A stretch of DNA of 64,000 bases. It comes from Enterovirga rhinocerotis (GTDB lineage Bacteria; Pseudomonadota; Alphaproteobacteria; Rhizobiales; Beijerinckiaceae). Shown here piece after piece: positions 7,866 to 16,786 of this stretch; positions within the stretch are counted from its first letter, which is position 1; every line of letters begins with the position of its first letter. The position numbers and the translations under genes are program-made. The notes beneath the pieces were generated by a model. The model saw nothing but the letters and a program-made list of their open reading frames with translations, searched no databases and was not told the origin of the DNA. Location: contig NZ_SNZR01000011.1 of the NCBI RefSeq assembly GCF_004363955.1, positions 62,001 through 126,000 of the forward strand, given 5' to 3'.

Positions 7866-9938
7866 ATGCTCCAGATCGCATTTGATATCGGCGGGACGTT
7901 CACCGACTTCGCCGTTCGGGACAGCGAGACGGGCGCCGTCACGGTCTGGAAGGTTCCGACCACCCCGAGGGCTCCCGCCGATGCGGTCGTCAACAGTCTT
8001 CGCAAGAAAGTGAGCGAGGGCGGCCTCGTCGCGCAGGATGTCGGGGATGCGTTGCACGCGACGACGATTGCGACGAACGCGATCCTGGAGCGCAAGGGGA
8101 GCCGCTGTGCTCTCATCACCACGCGCGGCTTCCGCGATGTTCTCCCGATGGGGCGCGGCAAGCGCTACGACACCAACAACCTGCATCTCGACAAGCCTCA
8201 TCCGCTCGTCCAGCGGGCCGACATCTTCGAGGTGACGGAACGTCTCGCGCCGGACGGCTCGGTCGTGACGGCGCTGGACGAGGAAGAGACGAGGGCGTTG
8301 GTCGGCCGGCTGGCGTCGGGAGGCTATCAGGCGGTCGCCGTCGTCCTGCTGCACGCCTATGCCAGCCCAGCCCACGAGCGTCGGGTGGGCGAGATCCTGC
8401 GCCAGCTCATGCCCGATTGCATGGTCTGCCTCTCCTCGGATGTCTCGCCGAAGTACCGTGAATATGAGCGAGCCTCGACGACGGTCGCAAACGCCTATGT
8501 GGCCCCGCTGGTCGACGCCTACCTGACCGCGCTGACGAGTTCGCTCCATCAGCTCGAGATCGGCGCGAGCCTGTCGATCATGCAGTCCAATGGCGGGCTG
8601 GTCTCGGCCGAGCTCGCGAAGACGGGCGCGATCCGCATCGTGGAGTCCGGACCGGCTGCCGGCGTCCTCATGTGCGCCGAGGTGGGCCGCGAGGAAGGCT
8701 TCGACCACGTCATCACCTTCGATATGGGCGGGACCACCGCCAAGCTCGGCGCGATCGACGACGGCGTTCCCGCCGTCACGCCGACTTTCGAGGTCGATGC
8801 GGTCAATTACAAGAAGGGGAGCGGACTGCCGCTCAACATCACGGCGATCGAGCTCCTGGAGATCGGCGCCGGCGGCGGCAGCATCGCGCGCTCGAAGATG
8901 GGGTTGATCACCATCGGCCCCGACAGCGCGGGCGCCGAGCCCGGCCCGGTCTGCTACGGGCGCGGCGGTACCCAGCCCACCATCACCGACGCGAACCTCG
9001 TCCTCGGCTATCTCAATCCCGGCTATTTCAACGGCGGGGCGATGAACCTCTCGGAGGGCGCCGCGGAGGCGATCGAGCGGACGATCGCGAAGCCGCTCGA
9101 CCTGTCGGTCGAAGAGGCGGCCTGGGGTATCCACTCGGTTGCCAACGCCAATATGGAGCGCGCCATGCGCATCGTCTCCATCGAGCGTGGCCGCGATCCG
9201 CGCCGCTATGCGATGGTCGCTTTCGGCGGGGCGGGGCCCCTTCATGCCGCGCGCCTCGCCCGCGCTCTCGAAGTGCCGCGCCTGATCATTCCGCGCGGAG
9301 CGGGCGTCGGCTCCGCCCTCGGCCTGCTCGTCGCGAAGCAGAAGATCGATCTCGCCATGACGAGCGTTCTGCGGGTCGACGAACGGGCGCCCGCCGCCGT
9401 CGCTGCGATCTTCGCAGATCTCGAGGCGCGCGTGCGGGAGCAGGCAAGGCTCCTCAATCGCTCGGGCCGGCTCGTGATCCAGCGGAGCGCCTCGATGCAT
9501 CACGTCGGACAGGGCTACGAGATCCGCGTCGACCTGCCTGAGGGCGAGATCGGCGTCGGCTATGACGAAGCCGTGCGGGCCGCCTTCTACGAAGCCTATC
9601 GGCGGGAATACGGGTACAACGACCACGAAGCGGCGATCGAGGTCACGGACTGGTACGTCATCGCGACGGTCGAGGACGGTCGCACCTCCGTCCCGATGAA
9701 GCTCGACGTCCCCGAGGCGAGCGGCAGCGCGGTGACGGGCGAGCGTCTCGCCTACTTCCCCGAAGCCGGCGGCATGGTGCCGACGAAGATCATCGACCGC
9801 TATGCCCTGCGTTCGACCGACCGGATCGTCGGTCCGGCCCTCGTCGAGGAGCGTGAATCCACCACCGTCGTGCTGCCGGGCGACACGATCGCGATCACGC
9901 CGGCCGGGAACCTCATGATCGAGATCGGAGCCGCGTGA
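7866..9938 (+). CDS. hyuA: Hydantoinase/oxoprolinase family ATP-dependent subunit A (HyuA)
   Basis: A 690-residue protein, the normal size for HyuA. The ATG at 7866 starts MLQIAFDIGGTFTDFAVRD, where DIGGTFTD is the first phosphate-binding loop of this actin-fold ATPase family; the second, DMGGTTAKLG, is near residue 287. The GAGGGSIAR segment and the C-terminal VEERESTTVVLPG block are also characteristic. With HyuB it forms enzymes that use ATP to open hydantoin or oxoproline rings or to carboxylate ketones (acetone and acetophenone carboxylases). It is first in a run of genes that includes an acyl-CoA ligase, which makes a carboxylase or ring-opening step followed by CoA activation plausible. 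The substrate is not determinable here. Confidence 0.88.
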   Translation: MLQIAFDIGGTFTDFAVRDSETGAVTVWKVPTTPRAPADAVVNSLRKKVSEGGLVAQDVGDALHATTIATNAILERKGSRCALITTRGFRDVLPMGRGKRYDTNNLHLDKPHPLVQRADIFEVTERLAPDGSVVTALDEEETRALVGRLASGGYQAVAVVLLHAYASPAHERRVGEILRQLMPDCMVCLSSDVSPKYREYERASTTVANAYVAPLVDAYLTALTSSLHQLEIGASLSIMQSNGGLVSAELAKTGAIRIVESGPAAGVLMCAEVGREEGFDHVITFDMGGTTAKLGAIDDGVPAVTPTFEVDAVNYKKGSGLPLNITAIELLEIGAGGGSIARSKMGLITIGPDSAGAEPGPVCYGRGGTQPTITDANLVLGYLNPGYFNGGAMNLSEGAAEAIERTIAKPLDLSVEEAAWGIHSVANANMERAMRIVSIERGRDPRRYAMVAFGGAGPLHAARLARALEVPRLIIPRGAGVGSALGLLVAKQKIDLAMTSVLRVDERAPAAVAAIFADLEARVREQARLLNRSGRLVIQRSASMHHVGQGYEIRVDLPEGEIGVGYDEAVRAAFYEAYRREYGYNDHEAAIEVTDWYVIATVEDGRTSVPMKLDVPEASGSAVTGERLAYFPEAGGMVPTKIIDRYALRSTDRIVGPALVEERESTTVVLPGDTIAITPAGNLMIEIGAA

Positions 9939-11632
9939 TGAACGCTCAAACCAAGGTCAGCCGCCGCGTCGAGCCCGTCACGCTGACGGTCGTCTGGAAC
10001 AGCCTGGTCTCGATCGCGGACGAGATGGGCGGCGCGCTGCGCCGCACCGCCTTCTCCGAAGCCGTCCGCGAGGGCGAGGATTTCTCGACGGGCCTGTTCG
10101 ACAAGGACGGCCGGCTCATCGCCCAGGGCAACTTCACGCCCGGTCATCTCGGCGCGATGCCCTACGCCGTCGCGAATGTGCTGAAATACATTCCGCCGGA
10201 CCAGCTCGAGCCGGGCGATACGCTCTGCACCAACGACTCCTTCCTCGGCGGCAGCCACTTCCCGGATTTCTTCCTCGTCACGCCGGTTTTCGAGGGCGAG
10301 GAGATCATCGGCTACGTCGTGAACACGGCCCACCACGTCGATGTCGGCGGCGCCTATCCCGGGTCGGAAGCCGTCCAGGGCGTGACCGAGGCCTTCGCCG
10401 AGGGATTGCGCGTCCTGCCGGTGAAGCTCATCCACAAAGGCGAGTTCGACCAGGACATCCTGCGCATCATCCTCGGCAACGTCCGCCTGCCGGATAAGGT
10501 GCGCGGAGACCTCTTCGCCCAGCGCAACGCCAACCATGTCGGCGCCGAACGCTTCCGCAAGCTGGTTCGCGCCTATGGACGCGACGCCTTCGAGAACATC
10601 ATCGAGGAGATCCTCGACCGGTCCGAGGCGCGCACGCGCGAATTGCTGGCGGCGCTGCCGCAGGGCACCTTCAGCTTCGAGGACCAGATCGACGATTACG
10701 GGCCGAATACGCCTCCGATCCGGGTCGCGGTCGACGTCACGCTCGACGAGGCCGGGGTGACGGTCGATCTCTCCCGCAGCAGCGACCAGGTCGCGGCGGG
10801 GCTCAATTGCTACATCAACTACACCCGCGCCTATGGCAGCTTCGCCATGCGCATCTTCGGCAAGATCGACGTCCCCAACAATGCGGGCGTCGAGCGCGTG
10901 ATCAAGGTCGTCGCGCGCGAGGGCAGCTTCTTCAACGCGGTGTATCCGGCTCCGAGCGGTGGACGTGCCTCGGTCCAGGTCCGGATCTTCGACACGATCA
11001 ACGGCGCCATGGCGAAATGCGTCCCCGAGCGGGTCATGGGTGCCTTCACCCACTGGGGCAACCCGAAGATCGGCGGCGTCGACGATTCCGGGAAGCGCTG
11101 GATCATGTACGACCTGATCTTCGGCGGCTTCGGCGGTCGCTCCGACAAGGACGGCGTCGAGGGGCTCGCGCCCGTGATGAACTGCAACAACGTGCCGATC
11201 GAGGTGCACGAGACCAACAACCCGGTGCGGATCCATCAGGTGGCGGCCATCGCGGATTCCTGCGGGGCGGGCGAGTTCCGCGGCGGTTGCGGCGTGCGCA
11301 AGGACGTCGAACTGATGTGCGACACGGCGACGGTCGTGCTGCTGGGCGACCGCCACAAGAGCCAGCCTTACGGGGTCTTCGGTGGCGGTGCGGGTGCGCT
11401 GGCTCGCACCGTGCTCGTCCGGGACGGCGAGGACATCGATCTCGGCTCGAAGGAGGTCCGGCAGCTTCGGCGGGGCGACCTGATCAGCTTCCGTCTCGCC
11501 GGTGCCGGCGGATACGGCGATCCGCGCAAGCGCTCGGCCGAGAAGATCAAGCGTGACGTCGCCGACGGGTACGTGAGCCGCGAGAAGGCCGTCGAGTTGT
11601 ACGGCGCCGATCCCGCCTCCCTGACCTCCTGA
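9938..11632 (+). CDS. hyuB: Hydantoinase/oxoprolinase family subunit B (HyuB)
   Basis: A 564-residue HyuB-family protein; the ATG at 9938 overlaps the TGA of hyuA, and a GTG three bases earlier is an alternative start. Typical features are the N-terminal VWNSLVSIADEMGGALRRTAFSEAVREGEDFS, the GHLGAMP segment, DTLCTNDSFLGGSHFPDFFLVTPVF with the conserved NDSF/HFPD pocket, the NTAHHVDVGG metal-like histidine cluster, and the C-terminal GAGGYGDP. It provides the catalytic partner of HyuA. The second copy in this window (29088-30764) differs clearly, which argues for different substrates and not for recent duplication. Confidence 0.88.
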   Translation: MNAQTKVSRRVEPVTLTVVWNSLVSIADEMGGALRRTAFSEAVREGEDFSTGLFDKDGRLIAQGNFTPGHLGAMPYAVANVLKYIPPDQLEPGDTLCTNDSFLGGSHFPDFFLVTPVFEGEEIIGYVVNTAHHVDVGGAYPGSEAVQGVTEAFAEGLRVLPVKLIHKGEFDQDILRIILGNVRLPDKVRGDLFAQRNANHVGAERFRKLVRAYGRDAFENIIEEILDRSEARTRELLAALPQGTFSFEDQIDDYGPNTPPIRVAVDVTLDEAGVTVDLSRSSDQVAAGLNCYINYTRAYGSFAMRIFGKIDVPNNAGVERVIKVVAREGSFFNAVYPAPSGGRASVQVRIFDTINGAMAKCVPERVMGAFTHWGNPKIGGVDDSGKRWIMYDLIFGGFGGRSDKDGVEGLAPVMNCNNVPIEVHETNNPVRIHQVAAIADSCGAGEFRGGCGVRKDVELMCDTATVVLLGDRHKSQPYGVFGGGAGALARTVLVRDGEDIDLGSKEVRQLRRGDLISFRLAGAGGYGDPRKRSAEKIKRDVADGYVSREKAVELYGADPASLTS

Positions 11633-11647
11633 CAGAGGAGCCGGGCC

Positions 11648-13315
11648 ATGATCCTGTCGACGCAAGATATCGAACGGGCCCGGTTCTTCTACGATGCGGG
11701 CTTCTGGCGGGCGGACACGATGTATGTCCACCTGCGCAAGCTGGCCGCGCAGGCTCCCGACAGGCCGTTCGTGCGCGATGCGCATCGGCGTCTGACCCGA
11801 GGGGAGGCCCTCCGCCGCGTCGATGCGATCGCTGCGGACCTGCATCGGAGCGGGCTGCGGCCGGGTGACAGGGTCTCGATCTGGCTTCCGAGCCGGGTCG
11901 AATCCGTCCTGATCCTGCTGGCTTGCTCGCGCATGGGCTACGTGGCCAACACGTCGCTCCACCGTGACTATACGACGGCCGAGATCGCGGCCTTGCTCGA
12001 CAGGGCAGGCAGCCGCGCGCTGTTCGCCCAGCCCGGATACGGTGCCGATGCCGACCGGACCTCGATCGAGGCGTTTCGCGAGACGCTTCCCCGCCTGACC
12101 GCGCTGCGCTGGCTCGCGCCGTCCGGCGAGCCGCAGGACGACCTGCCGGAGGAGGAGGTCGACCTTCCCTTCAGCACTTCGCCCGACCGCGTCATGTATC
12201 TCGCCTTCACGTCCGGCACGACGGGTCTGCCGAAGGGCGTGATGCACTCGGACAACACGCTTCTGGCGAACGGGCGCGCCATCACGCTGGACTGGCGCTT
12301 CGACGAGGCGACGGTCGTCTACACGCTGAGCCCCATGAGCCACAACATGGGAACCGTCGCGCTCGTCACGGTCCTGACCTGCGGCGGAGAACTCGTCGTC
12401 CATGCGCCGGCCGATTCCGATACGACGCTCCGGCGCGTGGTCGAGACCGGCGCGACCTATCTCGTCGGCGTGCCGACCCATGCGATCGATCTCCTGGTCG
12501 CGGCCGAACGGGCGGGTCTTCAGCGGCTGGGCCGCGTGGCCGCCTTCCAGCTCGCCGGATCGGCCATCCCGTCCGAGGTGGCCGAGCGGCTGATCGGGCT
12601 CGGCGTGACGCCGCAGAATACCTTCGGGATGACCGAGAACTGCTCGTTCCAGTACACCCGCCCCGACGATCCCCGAGACGTGATCGTCAATTCCTGCGGC
12701 CGCTCCTGCGACGGGTTCGAGCTGACGATCTGGTCGCAGGAGGATCCGAACCGCGAAGTCGAACAGGGCGAGATCGGCGAGCTCGGCGGACGCGGCGCCT
12801 GCCTGATGCTGGGCTATTTCGACGATCAGAAAGCGACGGAATCCTCGTTCAACATCCACGGCTGGTTCATGACGGGCGATCTCGGGCGCCTGGACGCCGA
12901 GGGCAACGTCCAGATCGTCGGGCGCAAGAAGGACCTGATCATCCGCGGTGGACACAACCTGCACCCGGCCCGGATCGAGGACCTCGCCATGCGCCACCCG
13001 GCCGTCCTGAAGACGGCGGTCTTCCCGGTCCCGGATCCGCGTCTTGGTGAGAAGGCCTGCATCGCGATCGTCATGCGGGATGATGCCCGTATCGACCCTG
13101 ACGAGCTCCTGGCTCATCTCGATCGGGAGGGTTTGTCCCGATACGACATGCCCGAATACTTCATGGCCATGACCTCGCTGCCAGTGACGGCAAGCGGCAA
13201 GGTCCTCAAGCGCGCCCTCGTCGAAATGGTTCGGGCAGGCGATATCGCGCCGCTTCCGATCCGCTGGCGGGGACCGGCACCTCAGACCAAGAACGATGAA
13301 GGGGATGTGACGTGA
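11648..13315 (+). CDS. Acyl-CoA ligase (AMP-forming)
   Basis: A 555-residue ANL-superfamily enzyme with a GAGGAG ribosome site before the ATG. The phosphate-binding loop FTSGTTGLPKGV is near 187-198, the adenine-binding FGMTENCSF follows, and the hinge GWFMTGDLGRLD leads into the C-terminal lid with KKDLIIRGGHNLHPARIED. The lysine in TASGKVLKRAL near the C-terminus is the adenylation residue. It would turn a free carboxylic acid into its CoA thioester. The position directly after hyuAB suggests that the acid is the HyuAB product; a beta-keto acid, as in benzoylacetate-CoA ligase next to acetophenone carboxylase, is one possibility. Confidence 0.9.
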   Translation: MILSTQDIERARFFYDAGFWRADTMYVHLRKLAAQAPDRPFVRDAHRRLTRGEALRRVDAIAADLHRSGLRPGDRVSIWLPSRVESVLILLACSRMGYVANTSLHRDYTTAEIAALLDRAGSRALFAQPGYGADADRTSIEAFRETLPRLTALRWLAPSGEPQDDLPEEEVDLPFSTSPDRVMYLAFTSGTTGLPKGVMHSDNTLLANGRAITLDWRFDEATVVYTLSPMSHNMGTVALVTVLTCGGELVVHAPADSDTTLRRVVETGATYLVGVPTHAIDLLVAAERAGLQRLGRVAAFQLAGSAIPSEVAERLIGLGVTPQNTFGMTENCSFQYTRPDDPRDVIVNSCGRSCDGFELTIWSQEDPNREVEQGEIGELGGRGACLMLGYFDDQKATESSFNIHGWFMTGDLGRLDAEGNVQIVGRKKDLIIRGGHNLHPARIEDLAMRHPAVLKTAVFPVPDPRLGEKACIAIVMRDDARIDPDELLAHLDREGLSRYDMPEYFMAMTSLPVTASGKVLKRALVEMVRAGDIAPLPIRWRGPAPQTKNDEGDVT

Positions 13316-14313
13316 AGGCAGCAGTCATCGAGCGCCAGGGCGGGATCGAGAACATCGTCTATCGGGAGTTTCCGGATCCCGAGCTGCGGCCGAACGATGT
13401 CCGGATCAAGGTCCACGCCGCCGGCCTCAATCACTTCGACATCTTCGTTCGCCGCGGCATGCCGGGCTGGCCCGTCCCGATGCCGTTCATCTCGGGTGGC
13501 GACATCGCCGGCGAGATCGTCGAACTCGGTCCCGAGGCCAAGGGTTGGTCCGTCGGTCAGCGCGTCATCGTCCATCCCGAACAGCCGGACGGCATGATGG
13601 GCGAGGTCATCAATGGTGGGTTCTGCGAGTATTGCCGCGTTCCCGACGACTATCTCATCGCGCTCGACGACCGCCTGAGCCATGTCGAAGGCGCCAGCAT
13701 CCCGGTCAATTACGGGACGACCTACCGGATGCTCGTCACGAACGGCAATGTTCAGGCCGGCGACCTCGTTCTTGTCCTCGGTGCCAGCGGCGGCGTGGGG
13801 ACCGCCACGGTTCAGGTCGCGAAGGCGATGGGCTGCACGGTGATCGCCTGCGCCGGCACCGACGAGAAATGTGCACGGCTCAAGGAGCTCGGAGCGGATC
13901 ACACGATCAATTACGCGACGCAGGATTTCTCGCGCGAGGCGTGGCGCATCAGCGGCAAGAAGGGCGTCGACGTCTGCGTGAACTTCACCGGCGGCGACAC
14001 CTGGGTGCCCTCGATCAAGGCCCTGACGCATCACGGCAAGCTTCTGACCTGTGGCGCGACGGCGGGCTTCGATCCCAAGGAAGACATCCGGTACATCTGG
14101 CAGCGCGAACTGCGGATCATCGGCTCGAACAGCTACAGCCTCGAGGACATCCGCCAGGGCATGGTGGACGTCGCCGAGGGCCGGTTCGCTCTGCCGGAGA
14201 TCAAGACCTTTCCCCTCTCGAAGCTCGGAGAGGCGGAGGCGCTGATGGAGTCGCGCGACTTCTTCGGCAAGATCGTGCTCGTGCCGGATGCGATCCTGGA
14301 GGGGGCCTCGTGA
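13312..14313 (+). CDS. MDR-family zinc-independent quinone oxidoreductase/alcohol dehydrogenase-like
   Basis: A 333-residue medium-chain dehydrogenase/reductase with a GTG start overlapping the end of the ligase gene by four bases. The substrate domain has AAGLNHFDIFVRRG and FISGGDIAGEIVELGP; the nucleotide-binding fold has GASGGVGTATVQVAKAMG (about 158-175). A cysteine pair (FCEYCRVP) lies where structural-zinc proteins have four cysteines, so a full structural zinc site is absent. Such enzymes reduce enones or oxidise alcohols with NADP(H). Its tight coupling to the ligase and thioesterase places it in the same pathway; the substrate is unknown. Confidence 0.85.
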   Translation: MKAAVIERQGGIENIVYREFPDPELRPNDVRIKVHAAGLNHFDIFVRRGMPGWPVPMPFISGGDIAGEIVELGPEAKGWSVGQRVIVHPEQPDGMMGEVINGGFCEYCRVPDDYLIALDDRLSHVEGASIPVNYGTTYRMLVTNGNVQAGDLVLVLGASGGVGTATVQVAKAMGCTVIACAGTDEKCARLKELGADHTINYATQDFSREAWRISGKKGVDVCVNFTGGDTWVPSIKALTHHGKLLTCGATAGFDPKEDIRYIWQRELRIIGSNSYSLEDIRQGMVDVAEGRFALPEIKTFPLSKLGEAEALMESRDFFGKIVLVPDAILEGAS

Positions 14314-14759
14314 GCCAGAACGCGCGCGAGGCGGACACGGCGCTTCTCGAACCGCTCGATCGATTGCGGTTCGAACTCGACCATCCCCCTTTTCACCAGT
14401 TCCTGCGACCCGAGCCCGTCAGCGTCGACGCGGAAGCCGGCTCGGTGGTCATCCGACTGCCGTTCCGTCCGGAATTCGCCCGGATCCCTGACCGGCCCGA
14501 TTATCACGGTGGCGTGATCGCCGCCTTCATCGACATCACGGCCCATGCCGCCGCAGCCGTGAAGGCGGGACGCATGGCCCCGACGGTCGATCTTCGCATC
14601 GACTACATGCGCGTCGCCTCCGGGTCGGCCCTGATCGGGCGGGGCACGGTCCAGCGCATGGGGCGGACCCTAGCGGTGGTCGATGTCGAGATCACGACGG
14701 AAGGAGACGGGCGTCAGATCGCCCTTGGCCGCGGGGTGCTCAGCGTCCGATCAGACTGA
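14310..14759 (+). CDS. PaaI-type hotdog-fold acyl-CoA thioesterase
   Basis: A 149-residue protein. The GTG at 14310 overlaps the TGA of the preceding gene and gives a normal-length hotdog protein. The hallmark YHGGVIAAFIDITAHAAA contains the His-Gly-Gly turn and the acidic residue on the central helix, followed by VDLRIDYMRVA and a terminal strand. PaaI-type enzymes hydrolyse aberrant or dead-end aromatic and medium-chain acyl-CoAs and thereby free trapped CoA. This fits a safety role next to the acyl-CoA ligase. It is the last gene of the tightly coupled hyuAB group. Confidence 0.85.
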   Translation: MSQNAREADTALLEPLDRLRFELDHPPFHQFLRPEPVSVDAEAGSVVIRLPFRPEFARIPDRPDYHGGVIAAFIDITAHAAAAVKAGRMAPTVDLRIDYMRVASGSALIGRGTVQRMGRTLAVVDVEITTEGDGRQIALGRGVLSVRSD

Positions 14760-15032
14760 TGTATTGCCAGGCGTATTCCGCCGTCATTGTAATCGTGCCG
14801 AAGTCCCGTTCATGATCAAGGTGTGATACGAAAGGGATTGCGCCTATCGGCCGTGTGTATTTGGCGGAATATTATGCTTCCATAAAAAGAGGAGAGGACA
14901 GCTATGAGCCGATTCCTGAAATGCTTTGTTTCGTTCGCGTCAGCTCAAGGGTCGCAGTCCTGCGATCGTCGTGGGCCTGAGGCGCCCAGCGTGCGGATGA
15001 GCGCGGCCGATACCAGCAAGAGGGCTGAACCG
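14760..15032 (+). promoter_or_regulatory. Leader before the TRAP genes with a shortened GntR-type site
   Basis: This AT-richer stretch separates the hyuAB group from the TRAP genes. TATTATGCTTCCATA at 14870-14884 resembles the GntR site (TATTATGGTATTCCATA on the aldehyde dehydrogenase side) with two bases missing from the centre. A strong Shine-Dalgarno-like AAAGAGGAGAGG at 14886-14897 stands before an ATG at 14904, which is in frame with the binding-protein gene. No other gene was seen in it. Confidence 0.4.
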
Positions 15033-16130
15033 ATGGGACTGCTTCGTCGAAACAGGTGGGCCAGGGCAGCCACGGCCGTGCTCGCCGCAGGGCTTGCGAC
15101 GGTGACGGTCCAAGCGGCCTCCGCCCAGCAGGTCAAGCTCCGCGGGGCCCACATCTTTCCCGCGAACTTCGTGCAGAGCGGCGTCAACCTCGAAGACTGG
15201 GCCAAGCGCCTCAAGGAGAAGTCCGGAGGTCGCATCGACTTCGAGATCATCCACGGCGGAGCGCTGCTCACCCAGGCGGACCATCTCGAAGGCCTTGCGG
15301 CAAATCTCGTCGACTTCGCAAGCTTCTACCCGATCTACTATCCGGGCGAGTTCCTGGTCGAGGGAGCCCTGACGAACATCATCGATATCTGGTCGGACAA
15401 GGTGCCGGATATCCGTGGCGTGGGCCTCATCCATGCGCAGTTGCACAAGGAGTTCCCGCAGTTCCGCGCGGAGTATGAGCGGCGGAAGATGCACATGGCA
15501 GTGCCTCTGCCGGCCGATCCCTACGTGATCGCCTGCAAGACCGAGGCGAAGTCGATGGCCGACCTCAAGAACCGCAAGATGCGGACGTTCGGTCGCTATT
15601 TCCCGGTTCTGCAACGGGCTCTCGGCGTGCAGCCGGTCACGGTGCCGGGGCCCGAAGCCTATCAGGCGCTGTCCACGGGCGTGATCGACTGCGTCTACTC
15701 GACGCCCGACTGGATCGTCGCGAACTCCCTCCAGGAGGTCGCACCCTACACGCTGATCCCGTCGCCCGGCGAGGCACGGCCCCAGATGGCGGCGACGTCC
15801 GTCATCGCGATGAACATGAACAGCTACAAGAAGCTTCCGCCTGACCTCCGGACGATCGTGGACGAGGTCTCGGCCGAGATGAACGACAAGATCGCGTCGT
15901 CCATGCAGGCCGTCTACGACGGAGCGGTCAAGAAGCTGGGCTCGAACCCGAAGGGCGCCCTTCATCACATGTCGGCCGAGGACATGAAGGCATGGGCCGC
16001 CGCGACGCCGAACCAGGTCGATCAGGCCGCCGCCGATCTCGAGGCGAGGAAGTATCCGGGGAAGGCGATCATTGCTCGCTACCGGGAATTGGCCGCCGCC
16101 TATGCGGCTGGAACCTGGCCGGCGAAGTAA
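15033..16130 (+). CDS. TRAP transporter substrate-binding protein (DctP family)
   Basis: A 365-residue periplasmic binding protein when started at the ATG at 15033, which gives a clean signal peptide: RRNRWAR, then the hydrophobic AATAVLAAGLATVTV and an Ala-Ser-Ala-Gln cleavage region. An in-frame ATG at 14904 with a much better ribosome site would add 43 residues before that signal, so the true start is uncertain. The body shows DctP traits: the RLKEKSGGRIDFEIIHGGAL and NRKMRTFGRYFPVLQRALGVQPV segments, the latter carrying the conserved arginine that binds carboxylates. It delivers an organic acid to the DctQM permease encoded next, with ion-gradient driven uptake. Confidence 0.87.
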   Translation: MGLLRRNRWARAATAVLAAGLATVTVQAASAQQVKLRGAHIFPANFVQSGVNLEDWAKRLKEKSGGRIDFEIIHGGALLTQADHLEGLAANLVDFASFYPIYYPGEFLVEGALTNIIDIWSDKVPDIRGVGLIHAQLHKEFPQFRAEYERRKMHMAVPLPADPYVIACKTEAKSMADLKNRKMRTFGRYFPVLQRALGVQPVTVPGPEAYQALSTGVIDCVYSTPDWIVANSLQEVAPYTLIPSPGEARPQMAATSVIAMNMNSYKKLPPDLRTIVDEVSAEMNDKIASSMQAVYDGAVKKLGSNPKGALHHMSAEDMKAWAAATPNQVDQAAADLEARKYPGKAIIARYRELAAAYAAGTWPAK

Positions 16131-16228
16131 CGCGAAGGGGCGGCGCGTAGATGCCGCCCCTTCACCTTCCGCCGCCGGCGAACGATCGACATCTTCCACC
16201 ACTTCTTCGGGCGCAGGAGCCACCAGCG

Positions 16229-16759
16229 ATGCGAACTATCGAACGGATCGTGTCCCATATCTCATGGGGGCTGGCCGTCGCCGCGACGATCTCGATCTTC
16301 GTGATCATCGGCCTCATCATGGCTGACGTCGTGACGCGCCTGTTCGGAATCTCCCTCCCCGGCATCATCGAACTCGTCCGCACCTCCTTCGTCGTGAGCG
16401 TCTTCTTCGCCTTCGCGTATGTCATCGTGACGGAGCGCGAGATCCGGGTCGACGTGCTCCGCTACGTGGTGCCGACATTTCTGCTCCGCTACCTGGACGT
16501 GGCGGCCGCGCTGATCACGTTCGTCTTCTTCGGCTTCATGGCCTGGCTGGCGTGGGTCAGCCTCCACGATGCGTTGACGTTCGGCATCTTCATGGATGGG
16601 GAACTGCTCCTTCCGATGTGGCTGCCCTGGGCGACCATCGTGATCGGCTCGGTCGCAGCCATGGTCGCCGCCGCCTGTCTCGCGGTCCGCGCCTGGACGA
16701 GCCCGGTCCACAAACCCGATCCGACACAGGTTTCCGCGGCCGCGCGGCAAGTGGTCTGA
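16229..16759 (+). CDS. TRAP transporter small permease (DctQ family)
   Basis: A 176-residue membrane protein with four predicted hydrophobic segments: SWGLAVAATISIFVIIGLIM, VRTSFVVSVFFAFAYVIV, ALITFVFFGFMAWLAWVSL and WATIVIGSVAAMVAAACLAV. The EREIRVDVLRYVVP loop is typical of DctQ. It bridges the binding protein and the large permease in the inner membrane. The ATG at 16229 was chosen because the open frame upstream is proline-rich and lacks family resemblance. It sits about 100 bp after the binding-protein gene and 27 bp before the large permease gene. Confidence 0.85.
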   Translation: MRTIERIVSHISWGLAVAATISIFVIIGLIMADVVTRLFGISLPGIIELVRTSFVVSVFFAFAYVIVTEREIRVDVLRYVVPTFLLRYLDVAAALITFVFFGFMAWLAWVSLHDALTFGIFMDGELLLPMWLPWATIVIGSVAAMVAAACLAVRAWTSPVHKPDPTQVSAAARQVV

Positions 16760-16786
16760 CGCGCAGAACCCCCAGAGGACATCGTC

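Noticed and set aside
9800-13117. A very long minus-strand open frame opposite hyuB and the CoA ligase
   Set aside because: High GC content creates long antisense frames. The composition is Arg/Ala/Asp-rich without motifs, while the plus strand encodes clear families.
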